A stretch of DNA of 64,000 nucleotides. Origin: Nonomuraea thailandensis. Its GTDB lineage: Bacteria; Actinomycetota; Actinomycetes; Streptosporangiales; Streptosporangiaceae. Below the pieces are notes generated by a model. It saw only the letters and a program-made list of their open reading frames with translations, was not told where the DNA came from and made no database searches. The stretch covers positions 1,509,501 through 1,573,500 of the forward strand of contig NZ_JAMZEB010000002.1 of the NCBI RefSeq assembly GCF_024172165.1. Direction: 5' to 3'. The position numbers and the translations under genes were made by a program. Positions 36,361 to 45,238 of the stretch are shown one piece after another (position 1 is the stretch's first letter; every line of letters starts with the position of its first letter).

Positions 36361-37268
36361 CACAGCTCCTTCAGCGCGCGGCCCAGGCGCAGGTTGACGA
36401 GGCTGAGCACGAAGATGATCAGGAAGAGCACCCAGGCGATCGCCGAGGCGTAGCCCAGCTTGAAGTGGGTGAACCCCTGGTCGTAGAGGTAGGGGACGAT
36501 CATCAGCCCGGAGTCGAGCACGCCGCCGACGTTGTTGGTGCCGCGGAAGACGATGTAGACCGCCTCGAACACCTGGAACGCGCCGATCAGCCCGGTCACG
36601 ACCACGTACGTGGTGACGGGGCGCAGCAGCGGCAGCGTGATGCGCCGGAAGCGCTGCCAGGCCGAGGCGCCGTCGATCTCGGCCGCCTCGTAGTACTCCC
36701 GCGGGATCGAGCCGAGCCCGGCGACGTACAGCACCATGCCGTAGCCCATGCCGCCCCACACCGACATCAGCACCAGGATCGGGATCGTCAGCCCCGGCGT
36801 GGCCAGCCAGGCGACGGCCGTGCCGCCGAACCAGCGCGCGATCGTGTTGGCCAGGCCCACGTCGCTGGGGAACAGCACCCACTTCCACATGAGCATGAGC
36901 GCGATGGAGGAGGTCACGGACGGCAGGAAGAAGACGGTGCGCAGGATGCGGTGCCCCCATCCCGGGCCGCCGAAGGCCAGCGCCAGCCCCAGTGACAGCA
37001 GGGTGCCGAGGAGGACGGACGCCACCACGTACAGGGTCGTGTTGCGCAGCGCGTGCAGGAACCTGGCGTCCTGCGTCAGGTCGCGGAAGTTGTCAAGGCC
37101 GGTGAAGGCGGCCGGGTTGATCCCGTCGAACGTGGTGAAGCTCAGGTAGAGCGAGTTGGCCAGCGGCCAGATCAGGAACGCCGCGAACAGCCCCAGGAAG
37201 GGCAGCAGCATCGCGTACGAGGTGCCGTAGCGGCGCAGCCTGCTGCGCAGCGGAGCGGCGCTCGCCAT
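36360..37268 (-). CDS. Carbohydrate ABC transporter permease (MalF/UgpA type)
   Basis: 302 residues from the ATG at 37268 (MASAAPLRS), seven bases after AGGAG; a start at 37292 would lie without such a site. Six membrane helices; EAA loop EIDGASAWQRFRRITLPLLRP. It follows the binding-protein gene by 13 bases, giving the order binding protein, MalF-like, MalG-like. No ATPase is encoded nearby, suggesting use of a shared MsiK-type ATPase. Confidence 0.93.
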   Translation of the reverse strand: MASAAPLRSRLRRYGTSYAMLLPFLGLFAAFLIWPLANSLYLSFTTFDGINPAAFTGLDNFRDLTQDARFLHALRNTTLYVVASVLLGTLLSLGLALAFGGPGWGHRILRTVFFLPSVTSSIALMLMWKWVLFPSDVGLANTIARWFGGTAVAWLATPGLTIPILVLMSVWGGMGYGMVLYVAGLGSIPREYYEAAEIDGASAWQRFRRITLPLLRPVTTYVVVTGLIGAFQVFEAVYIVFRGTNNVGGVLDSGLMIVPYLYDQGFTHFKLGYASAIAWVLFLIIFVLSLVNLRLGRALKEL

Positions 37269-37281
37269 GTCGGGACTCCTG

Positions 37282-38541
37282 TCAGCCGGCATTGCGCTCC
37301 ATCACCTTGGCGGCCTCGGCCAGCGCCGTCCTGACGTCCGTCCTGCCGAGGATGGCCGACTGCAGGTGCTTGGAGACGTCCGGCGCGCTCTCGTCCCAGC
37401 CGGGGCAGCCGGGCGCGGCCCTGCCCGTGCTGAACGCCTGCTCGAACACCCGGGCCTGCTCCGGCGCGAACGACGAGGAGTCCACCACCTTGTCGGGGCG
37501 CGGCGGGATGCAGGGCAGGTTCCGCTTCCTGGCCTCCTCCACGATGGCGGCGATGGCCTCGTCGCTGTACATGAACCTCACGAAGTCCGCCCCTGTGCGG
37601 GCGTGCCTGCTGAAGGAGGTCACGCCGATCGCGCGCCCGCCGATGAACGTGGTCGGCCCGGCGGGGCCGGCGGGCAGCGTGGTCATCGCCCACTTGCCCT
37701 TCAGCTCCGGCTTGTTGACGTCGATGCCCTTGGCGATCCAGTTGCCGCCCACCACGAGCGCGGTGCCGGTGTCGAGCGCGTCGGAGGCCTCCACGCCGGC
37801 GGTGGGCGCGCCGTGCTCGCGGTAGAGGTCCACCCAGAACGCCAGCGCCTGCTCGGCCTGCGGGGTGTTCAGCGAGGGCTTGCAGTCAGGCGTGTAGAAC
37901 GTGCCGCCGGCCTGGTAGAGGTAGTTGAAGTAGCCGATCCAGTCGAGGTTGCCCCAGTCCTGGCTGTACGGCTTGCTCACCCCTGCCGCCTTCAGCTCTC
38001 CGATGGCCGCGGTGAGCTCGTCCCACGTCTTCGGCGGGGCGTCGAGACCGGCCTCGGCCAGCAGGTCGGTGCGGTAGTAGAGGGCGAGCGTGGACATGTC
38101 CAGCGGCACGCCGTACACCGAGCCGTCGGGCGAGATCGCCGACTCCCACTGCGCGGGCTGGGCCTGCGCCTTGAGCGAATCCAGGCCGTGCTCGCGCAGG
38201 TCCACCATGGCGCCGCGGGCGCCGAACTGGATGGTCCACGTCATGCCGCCGGAGATGACGTCGGGGCCGCTGCGGCTGGTGGCCGCCGCCAGGAGCTTGG
38301 CGTACGCGTCGTCCCACGACAGGGTCTGCACCTTGACCGTCACGTCCGGGTTCCGCTGGTGGTAGAGGTCGGCCGCCTTCTGGAAGATCGCGGTCTCGTC
38401 GTCGCCGCCCGTGGACCAGAAGGACAGGGTCGCGGGCGCGCCGCGATCCGCCTGCTCGGCCGGGGCCTGGCCGCTCGTGGCGCAGGCCGCGCTCACGAGC
38501 GCGAGCAGGACCGTGCTGCATGCCGCCGTCGTACGTCGCAT
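37282..38541 (-). CDS. Sugar ABC transporter substrate-binding lipoprotein
   Basis: 419 residues. The signal peptide ends in the lipobox VSAAC (Cys20), so the protein is lipid-anchored outside the membrane. The mature part begins ATLSFWSTGGDD and has the extracellular solute-binding family 1 pattern (DVISGGMTWTIQFGARGAMVDL, FIGGRAIGV). It delivers substrate to the two permeases downstream. An inverted repeat 43 bases upstream of its start may control the operon. Confidence 0.92.
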   Translation of the reverse strand: MRRTTAACSTVLLALVSAACATSGQAPAEQADRGAPATLSFWSTGGDDETAIFQKAADLYHQRNPDVTVKVQTLSWDDAYAKLLAAATSRSGPDVISGGMTWTIQFGARGAMVDLREHGLDSLKAQAQPAQWESAISPDGSVYGVPLDMSTLALYYRTDLLAEAGLDAPPKTWDELTAAIGELKAAGVSKPYSQDWGNLDWIGYFNYLYQAGGTFYTPDCKPSLNTPQAEQALAFWVDLYREHGAPTAGVEASDALDTGTALVVGGNWIAKGIDVNKPELKGKWAMTTLPAGPAGPTTFIGGRAIGVTSFSRHARTGADFVRFMYSDEAIAAIVEEARKRNLPCIPPRPDKVVDSSSFAPEQARVFEQAFSTGRAAPGCPGWDESAPDVSKHLQSAILGRTDVRTALAEAAKVMERNAG

Positions 38542-38583
38542 GAGGAGCCATCCGATCTCTCGCCGCCTGTTGAGCGGATCACA

Positions 38584-38603
38584 TCACTTAAGCGGGTAAG
38601 TGA
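38584..38603. promoter_or_regulatory. Inverted repeat, candidate operator of the sugar ABC operon
   Basis: TCACTTA-AGCGGG-TAAGTGA: 7-bp perfect arms with a 6-base spacer, in the divergent region between the binding-protein gene (start 38541) and the unknown gene at 38819. Its symmetry suits a dimeric repressor. No regulator gene is adjacent, and it could also act on the rightward gene. Confidence 0.5.
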
Positions 38604-38818
38604 CAACTCCGAGTCATGTAAGTTTCACGGCCTGTCGGAGGGCACGGCTCTGGCATGTGGAGATGCGGTTTTGGCACGATACAGACTCTGTGGGCGAGGT
38701 GCTTTCCCGGTTCAGGGGCGTCGCCGGTTAGGGATTTCCCCAGGTCACTCTCGGACGCGCCTGCCCGCCGCGGCCACCTAGCGTGCGGGGCACCTGTCGT
38801 CGTCCAGGAGCGTGACGC

Positions 38819-41800
38819 ATGGAACCGCTGTTCCGCCTCGTCCTCGTCCGGCCGCCCGTGAGCCAGGACCCGGCCACCCCCAGCATCGACCTCAGCCAGC
38901 CCACCGAGTTCCAGAACGCGCTGGCCGCCGCGGCCGGCTCCGGCGAACCCCGGGAGAACCAGCTCAGGGTCGCCCGCGAGTACATCGGCGGTGACCAGTT
39001 CGCCGGCGACACCCGTGCCGCTCCGCTCGGCGACGAGGCGACGGCCTTCAGCGCCCAGGTCGACCAGCTCCTCGACGGCAACCGGGTCAACCGGGAGAAC
39101 ATGATCCAGGCGGTCAAGAAGGCGTTCGGCGCCGATCCCGGCGTGGTCGTGGGCGGCGAGGCGTACAGGACGTCCGTGACCCGGCTGGCCGACAGCATCA
39201 TCGCGATCAAGTACGTGCCGGAGGAGCACGCCAGGCCGATCGAGGAGCTGACCAACCAGCTCCGCCACCTGACGATCGTCGCGCGGCTGGCCGAGGACAG
39301 GAACTTCCCCTCCGGGGCGTCCGCCGTACGCCGAGCCCGCAGGCGCTCGCTGCGCCTGCCGGTGGCGACGAACCTGGGATCGGTGCTGTCCATGTCACGC
39401 AAGGAGCGCGAGCGCAGGGAGAAGGACGCCAGGGCGGCGGCCGAACGGCGCCGGCAGGCCGAGGAACTGCTGCAGGCCCACCGGCGGCTGCGCGGAGCGG
39501 TGCACGAGCTGGCGACCGTGGGCCGGGGCGAGCAGTTGCAGGCCACGCCGCAGTCGGCGTCGGAGGCCGTCGTGCCCGACTCCGAGTTCGTGCCGACGGC
39601 GGAGCTGGCCCGCGCGGTCGCCTTCCAGCGCAAGGTCGCCGAGGCCAACCTGCTCCTGCTGGCCCCGCCGGGAGGCAACGGCCACGTCAAGGCGGCCGAG
39701 CCCGAGCCGGCGGTCGGCACGGGCACCACGACACTGGCGGAGAAGCTGCTGGGCACGAGCCCGTCGCTGCTCGCCGGCACGCCCCCGTTCCAGCCGGCCG
39801 CGCTCGGCGCGGTCTCGTTCAGGCTCACGGGCGCCGCGGTGGAGAACCTGACGGAGAGCACCAGGACCCTGCTGGCCGACCGGGGCGTGCAGCCCGCCCA
39901 GCAGCCCCTCGACCGGATCGTCGAGGGCCTTCAGGTGGAGCTCGACAGGACCGCGCTCAGGCTCGACGAGCTGTTCGGCACGCCGGTCCGGCAGAGCGTC
40001 AAGCGGGTCGGGAACGCGCTGGTCAGCATCACCACGCCGCTGCCCTCGCCGTGGACGGAGCTGGCGGTCGGCCTGCACCAGCCCGGCGCGCTCACCCCGA
40101 TGGCGCCGCAGAGCGTGCCCGCCACGCGCGGCAAGGTCAGCCCGTCCGGCGTCGCGGACCTGCTGCTGGTGCGCCAGCAGCTCGTCGGCTACGAGGCCGC
40201 CGACGTGGCGCACATCGAGAACGTCCTCAAGGGCGAGCGCAAGCAGCGCGAGCACACCCGCCGCGAGGAGACCGAGCAGATCACCTTCACCGAGACGGAG
40301 GTCGTCACGGCGGAGGAGCGCGAGCTGGAGTCCACCGACCGGTTCGAGATGACCAGGGAGAGCAGCGAGACGATCAAGGAGGACGCGTCGCTGAAGGCCG
40401 GGGTGAGCATCTCCGGCAAGTACGGCCCGACCGTCGAGTTCGCCGTCTCCGCCGAGGGGTCGGTCTCGCGCTCGAAGGAGGCGGCCACCAAGTCGGCGGC
40501 CTCGTTCTCCCAGGACGTCACCCAGCGCAGCGCCTCCAAGATCGCCGAGCGGGTGCTGGAACGCACCGCGCTGCGGACCACGAACGAGGTCATCGACAAG
40601 AACCTGCACGAGCTGAACAACGTGGGCGGCGACGGCAACATCGCCGGCGTGTACCAGTGGGTCAACAAGGTGTACGAGGCGCAGATGTTCAACTACGGCC
40701 TGCGCACCATGTTCGAGTTCATGATCCCCGAGCCCGCGGCGTACCTCATCGGGGCGCTGCAGTCGGCGCACGCCAGCGCGGTGCACCTGGTCAAGCCGCC
40801 GGACTTCACGCTCAAGCCCAGCGACCTCACGGAGCTGAACTACCCCTACTGGGTGCAGGCCTTCAAGGCCACCGACGTCTCCCCGCCGCCGGAGCTCTAC
40901 CGGACCAAGTCGCTCGACTTCAAGGCCGGCGGCGGCGACACCAGGACCAACTACAACCACTCCGGCCAGATCACCATCGACGACGGCTACTGCGCCGTGC
41001 AGGGGTCCGTCGGCATGGTGGCGAACATGTGGGAGGCCAACCACACGCTCGACGTGGTCGTGGGACGCAGGACCCACCGCTTCGCCGCCGGAGACTGGGT
41101 GTGGATCACGTCGCTGGACGAGGAACGCGACTCCGTCCCGGTGGCGCTCGACACCTTCCGGCTCTCGCAGGTGGCGGTCGCCATCGAGGTCAAGTGCCGC
41201 CGGACGGACCGGGCCATGGAGAAGTGGCGCCTGGACACCCACGCCAAGCTGACCACCGCCTACCAGGCCAGGGTGGCGGAGTACGAGGAGCGGCTGGCGG
41301 CGCTGGAGGCGCAGGCCGGCGTCACCATCCACGGGCGCAACCCGGTCGCCAACCTGGAGCTCATCTCCGACGAGCTGCGCAAGAACTGCATCAGCGTGCT
41401 GACCGACCAGCACTTCGACATGTTCGACGCGATCGACGGCGGCGGGCTCGGCGTGGCGGAGATCGACGTGTCGGAGGCCGCCGCGGAGGGCGCGTACGTG
41501 CGCTTCTTCGAGCAGGCCTTCGAGTGGGAGCACCTGACCTGGATCGCCTACCCCTACTTCTGGGGCCGCAAGAGCATGTGGGACGACCGGGTGAGCTACG
41601 AGGACCCGGACCCGGTGTTCAACCAGTTCCTGCGGGCCGGCTTCTGCCGGGTCGCCGTGCCGGCCAGGCCCGGGTTCGAGGGCGCCATCGACCACTTCAT
41701 GACGTTCGGCGAGGTGTGGAACGGCGGGCCGCTGCCGCCCATCTCCAGCCCGCTCTACGTGCCGATCGCCGACGAGATCGCCGAGCAGCTCGACCGGCCG

Positions 41801-41926
41801 GGCCCCGAAGTGCCGCAGGGCGAGCCGTGGCTCGTCCGCATCCCGACGACGCTGGTCAAGCTCAGGGTCGACGGCAGGCTGCCAGCCTGGAAGAAGAACG
41901 CCGCCGGCCAGTGGGTCGAAGCCTGA
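38819..41926 (+). CDS. Large protein of unknown function, upstream partner of a toxin-like protein
   Basis: 1035 residues, ATG after AGGAG. There is no signal peptide and no long membrane helix. Visible parts: a helical N-terminal region; a charged coiled-coil-like stretch near 192-235 (SRKERERREKDARAAAERRR); a Pro-poor middle; a distinctive block with IENVLKGE at 466-473 followed by a Glu/Arg/Thr-rich segment to about 520; a Ser/Ala/Lys-rich block near 520-580; FEFMIPEPAAYL near 632-643; and a Trp/Tyr-rich C-terminal domain (WEHLTWIAYPYFWGRKSMW near 903). I do not recognise a family with certainty. It ends one base before the next gene, so the two are surely co-transcribed. Confidence 0.85.
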   Translation: MEPLFRLVLVRPPVSQDPATPSIDLSQPTEFQNALAAAAGSGEPRENQLRVAREYIGGDQFAGDTRAAPLGDEATAFSAQVDQLLDGNRVNRENMIQAVKKAFGADPGVVVGGEAYRTSVTRLADSIIAIKYVPEEHARPIEELTNQLRHLTIVARLAEDRNFPSGASAVRRARRRSLRLPVATNLGSVLSMSRKERERREKDARAAAERRRQAEELLQAHRRLRGAVHELATVGRGEQLQATPQSASEAVVPDSEFVPTAELARAVAFQRKVAEANLLLLAPPGGNGHVKAAEPEPAVGTGTTTLAEKLLGTSPSLLAGTPPFQPAALGAVSFRLTGAAVENLTESTRTLLADRGVQPAQQPLDRIVEGLQVELDRTALRLDELFGTPVRQSVKRVGNALVSITTPLPSPWTELAVGLHQPGALTPMAPQSVPATRGKVSPSGVADLLLVRQQLVGYEAADVAHIENVLKGERKQREHTRREETEQITFTETEVVTAEERELESTDRFEMTRESSETIKEDASLKAGVSISGKYGPTVEFAVSAEGSVSRSKEAATKSAASFSQDVTQRSASKIAERVLERTALRTTNEVIDKNLHELNNVGGDGNIAGVYQWVNKVYEAQMFNYGLRTMFEFMIPEPAAYLIGALQSAHASAVHLVKPPDFTLKPSDLTELNYPYWVQAFKATDVSPPPELYRTKSLDFKAGGGDTRTNYNHSGQITIDDGYCAVQGSVGMVANMWEANHTLDVVVGRRTHRFAAGDWVWITSLDEERDSVPVALDTFRLSQVAVAIEVKCRRTDRAMEKWRLDTHAKLTTAYQARVAEYEERLAALEAQAGVTIHGRNPVANLELISDELRKNCISVLTDQHFDMFDAIDGGGLGVAEIDVSEAAAEGAYVRFFEQAFEWEHLTWIAYPYFWGRKSMWDDRVSYEDPDPVFNQFLRAGFCRVAVPARPGFEGAIDHFMTFGEVWNGGPLPPISSPLYVPIADEIAEQLDRPGPEVPQGEPWLVRIPTTLVKLRVDGRLPAWKKNAAGQWVEA

Positions 41927-41927
41927 C

Positions 41928-43781
41928 ATGGGCCGTGACCTGGCCCCCTACCAGGCCGCGATCGGGCGGGCAGAAGGGCTGCTGCGCCGGCACCTGGCCT
42001 CCGGGAGGGCGAGCGCGGACGAGATCGCGAACGTCCGCCGCGCCGCGGAGATCATGAAGGCGCAGCTCGCCGCGAGCCCCGACCACGTGCTGGGCTACGA
42101 CCGGCGCCCGCCCGACCCGAGGACCGGCCTGAAGGGGCCCGAGCAGTGGACCATCGACTGCCTGCGCAGGGCCTCCGACGAGATCCACCCGGAGCTGGCG
42201 AGCGAGCAGGCCCAGCAGGCGTACGTCCGCAAGGAGCAGGAGTACCTGGACCTGGGGCTGCGGCTGGTGACCCAGGTCCGCCTGCGGCAGCAGGCCGTGA
42301 TCGACCGGCAGAACGGCAGGAGCTACCTGATCCAGGACAACCCGCTGATCCCGCGGATCATGTCGGTGATCGCCTCCGAGCTCATGAGCTGGGTCCGCCG
42401 CCGCCCCGTCGATCAGGCGTTCCTGACGCGGCGGGCGGAGTCGGGGCTGGCCGACTTCCTGGCCGAGCGGCCCGACATGGTGGCGTTGCTCCGCCTGGCG
42501 CAGACGCTGCCGGCCGACGTGGAGATCAGCGAGATCCCCATCGAACGGCCGGCGGTCGTCGAGGCGGTCGAGCTGGCCATCGGCCTGGTGCCGGTCGTGG
42601 GCAACGTGGTGGCGGCCTACGAGGCGTACAGCGGGCGGGACCTGTTCGGCTACCGGCTCAGCGACGTGGAGCGGGGCGTGCTGGCGGCCACGGTGCTGCT
42701 GCCGCTGGCCGGACGGCTGGTCAAGGGCGGGCGCGTGCTCTACACCGAGGCGCGCCTGGTCGCCCTGTACGGCCGGGACGCGGCCCAGTGGTCGCGCGCC
42801 GTGACCGCCGGCGGCCGCCTGTCGGCCAACTCTCCCGCGGTGCGCGTGGTCGAGCAGGCCGAGGTGGCGCTGCGCGTCGACAAGAAGATCGGCACGGCGG
42901 TGGCCAGGGAGGCGGCGCGGGCCCTGCCGCGGGTCGTGCGCGGCCCGGGCGTGGCGGCCATGCCGGAGCAGGCGGTGCTGGATCTGTTCCGCGAGCTGGC
43001 CGGCACGCACCGGGCGCTGGCCACGCTGGACGGGCCCGCCATGCTGCGCATCCTGGAGAAGGGGCCGAACGTGGACCACCTCAAGGGCCAGGTGCTGGAG
43101 GAGGTGCTGGAGTCGCAGGTCGTGCCGTGGCTCGCTCAGCGGGCCGGATCGTTCGCCCTGGGGCTGCGGACGGGAGGCAGGCCGCTGGAGTTCGTCCCCG
43201 GGCATCTCGTGCGGGACCTGTCCGGGCGGCAGATCACCGACGGCATCCTCGGCGTGCGCAACGGGGGAGTGCTGGAGATCCTGGCCGTGTTCGAGGCCAA
43301 GGCCGGCCGGCAGGCCGCCCGCGAGCTGAGCGCGGCCAGGGGCGGCCTGTCGGCCCTGAACGACGCCGAACGGGCCGAGCTGCGTGCCTACGCCAAGGAC
43401 GTGCTGCGCGAGCAGCGCGCCGCCGCCGTGAAAGCCGGCCAGAAGTACACCAGGTCGCTGGACGACGTCCAGAAGGAGATCGCGCTCAGCGAGACCGGCG
43501 GCCAGGTCAGGCGGGACATCGAGCGCCTGTCGCCGGGCGGCGGCGCGCGCACGGTGTCGATCAGGATCGGGGAGGAGACGGTGCCCGTCCTGCTGTCGCC
43601 GACCCGGACGAAGTTCTTCGGCGTGCTGCCCCGCGACGTCAGGTCCGCGCTCATCGAGAAGGAGCTCGCCGACGCCGGCTTCACCTTCGAGATCATCGGC
43701 GTGGACCTGACGCAGCGTGAGCTGGTCACCATCGCGGAGAAGCTGAGACCGATGGCCGCGAAGCTCGCCGCCGGCCCCTGA
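41928..43781 (+). CDS. Polymorphic-toxin-like protein with a PD-(D/E)xK nuclease-type C-terminus
   Basis: 617 residues, no signal peptide. Residues 1-200 are helical. Residues about 205-285 hold hydrophobic stretches (AIGLVPVVGNVVAAYEAY, GVLAATVLLPLAGRLVKGG) that resemble the pre-toxin TG-type region found ahead of toxin domains. The C-terminal region has the order expected of a PD-(D/E)xK nuclease: Glu391/392 in GQVLEEVLE, Asp438 in ITDGILGV, then Glu456-Ala-Lys458 in VFEAKAG, followed by helices. This is my reading of motifs, not a database match. Target (DNA, RNA) and delivery route are unknown, and no obvious immunity gene follows. Confidence 0.75.
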   Translation: MGRDLAPYQAAIGRAEGLLRRHLASGRASADEIANVRRAAEIMKAQLAASPDHVLGYDRRPPDPRTGLKGPEQWTIDCLRRASDEIHPELASEQAQQAYVRKEQEYLDLGLRLVTQVRLRQQAVIDRQNGRSYLIQDNPLIPRIMSVIASELMSWVRRRPVDQAFLTRRAESGLADFLAERPDMVALLRLAQTLPADVEISEIPIERPAVVEAVELAIGLVPVVGNVVAAYEAYSGRDLFGYRLSDVERGVLAATVLLPLAGRLVKGGRVLYTEARLVALYGRDAAQWSRAVTAGGRLSANSPAVRVVEQAEVALRVDKKIGTAVAREAARALPRVVRGPGVAAMPEQAVLDLFRELAGTHRALATLDGPAMLRILEKGPNVDHLKGQVLEEVLESQVVPWLAQRAGSFALGLRTGGRPLEFVPGHLVRDLSGRQITDGILGVRNGGVLEILAVFEAKAGRQAARELSAARGGLSALNDAERAELRAYAKDVLREQRAAAVKAGQKYTRSLDDVQKEIALSETGGQVRRDIERLSPGGGARTVSIRIGEETVPVLLSPTRTKFFGVLPRDVRSALIEKELADAGFTFEIIGVDLTQRELVTIAEKLRPMAAKLAAGP

Positions 43782-43848
43782 CGGGCTCGTGCCGGGGGCA
43801 GCTTACCGCGTACCGTGACGAGCACCCTGCCCCCGGAAGGAGCCCTCC

Positions 43849-44811
43849 GTGTTCGTCGACCTGCCCCTGCCGCAACTGCGCCAATACCGTCCCGAGCGGG
43901 CCGAGCCCGCCGACTTCGACGCGTTCTGGCAGCGGACGCTCGGCGAGGCCCGCGCCCACGACCTCGCCCCCGAGTTCACCCCTGTCCCGAGCGAGCTGAC
44001 CGTGGCCGACGTGTTCGACGTGACGTTCGCGGGGTTCGGCGGGCACCCGATCAAGGGCTGGCTGCTGCTGCCCCGCCACGTCACGGGGCCGGTGCCGTGC
44101 GTGATCGAGTACCAGGGGTACGGCGGCGGGCGCGGGCTGCCGATCGACTGGCTGCTGTGGCCGAGCTTCGGCTACGCCGTGCTCGCCATGGACAGCCGGG
44201 GCCAGGGAGCCGGCGGGTGGCGGCGCGGCGACACCGCCGACCCCTACCCCGGCACGGGGCCGCAGACGCCCGGCGTCATGACCAGCGGCGTCCACGACCC
44301 CCACGCCTACTACTACCGGCGGCTCTACACCGACGCCGTACGCGCGGTCGAGGCCGCCAGGGCGCATCCGGGGATCGGGGAGATCGCGGTCGGCGGCGCC
44401 AGCCAGGGCGGGGCGATCGCGCTGGCCGTGTCGGCGCTGGCGCCCGGCCTGGCCTGCGCGCTGGTGGACGTGCCGTTCATGTGCCACATCAGGCACGCCA
44501 CGCAGATCACGCCCGAGCACCCGTACGCGGAGCTCGCGGCCTACTGCCGGGCGTTCAAGGACCAGGTGGAGCGGGTCTTCGAGACGCTGGCCTACTTCGA
44601 CGGGATGAACTTCGCCGCCAGGGCCCGCACGCCCGCGCTGTTCTCCGTGGGGCTGCAGGACGGGATCACGCCGCCGTCCACGGTGTTCGCCGCCTACAAC
44701 CACTACGCGGGGGACAAGGACATCAGGGTGTACCCGTACAACGGGCACGAGGGCGGCGAGTCGGCGCACGTCATGGAGCGGGTGACCAGGGCGAAGAAGG
44801 CGCTGGGGTGA
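43849..44811 (+). CDS. CE7-family acetyl xylan esterase / cephalosporin-C deacetylase
   Basis: 320 residues, GTG start six bases after GGAAGGAG. An alpha/beta hydrolase of the AXE1 type: catalytic Ser185 in GGASQGG, His300 in NGHEGG, and the Asp in [11 protein letters not shown]. The N-terminal [12 protein letters not shown] and PADFDAFW are typical. It lacks a signal peptide, so it removes acetyl groups from small imported esters in the cytosol. It is 67 bases after the toxin-like gene and 100 bases before hisE; no functional link to either is evident. Confidence 0.92.
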   Translation: MFVDLPLPQLRQYRPERAEPADFDAFWQRTLGEARAHDLAPEFTPVPSELTVADVFDVTFAGFGGHPIKGWLLLPRHVTGPVPCVIEYQGYGGGRGLPIDWLLWPSFGYAVLAMDSRGQGAGGWRRGDTADPYPGTGPQTPGVMTSGVHDPHAYYYRRLYTDAVRAVEAARAHPGIGEIAVGGASQGGAIALAVSALAPGLACALVDVPFMCHIRHATQITPEHPYAELAAYCRAFKDQVERVFETLAYFDGMNFAARARTPALFSVGLQDGITPPSTVFAAYNHYAGDKDIRVYPYNGHEGGESAHVMERVTRAKKALG

Positions 44812-44911
44812 ACAGTGGATGGCGCCGTCTCGCGTGGCGGACGCGGGGCGGCGTCACCCCATGACGCAGACTAGGCTTAACAGGCACGTCATCCGACCGA
44901 CGAGAGAGACC

Positions 44912-45175
44912 ATGAAGACCTTCGAAGAGCTGTTCGCCGAGCTGTCAGAGAAGGCCACCACCCGGCCCGCGGGCTCGGGCACCGTGGCCGCGCTCGACGC
45001 CGGCGTCCATGCCATCGGCAAGAAGGTCGTCGAGGAGGCCGCCGAGAGCTGGATGGCCGCCGAGTACGAGTCAGACGACAGGGCCGCGGAGGAGATCTCC
45101 CAGCTCCTCTACCACGTGCAGGTGCTGATGATCGCCAAAGGCATCGGCCTCGACCAGGTCTACAAGCATCTCTAG
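44912..45175 (+). CDS. hisE: Phosphoribosyl-ATP pyrophosphatase
   Basis: 87 residues from ATG at 44912 ([11 protein letters not shown]); the frame is open back to 44819 but those residues are not conserved. It catalyses the second step of histidine synthesis. The MazG-like fold residues [18 protein letters not shown] and [14 protein letters not shown] are clear. HisG, the first enzyme, is encoded 63 bases downstream. Confidence 0.95.
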   Translation: MKTFEELFAELSEKATTRPAGSGTVAALDAGVHAIGKKVVEEAAESWMAAEYESDDRAAEEISQLLYHVQVLMIAKGIGLDQVYKHL

Positions 45176-45238
45176 GGCGCCGCGCGCGCCCGCCACCAGG
45201 AGATAGCGGAAGGCAGACACACGTAAGGACCTGAAGAC

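Noticed and set aside
39395..41929. An 844-codon open frame on the minus strand opposite the unknown 1035-residue gene
   Set aside because: High-GC genes routinely give long open frames on the other strand. Its composition (Val/Leu/Gly/Arg/His rich, no motifs) is that of a shadow, while the plus strand has a ribosome-binding site, good codon bias and coupling to the next gene.
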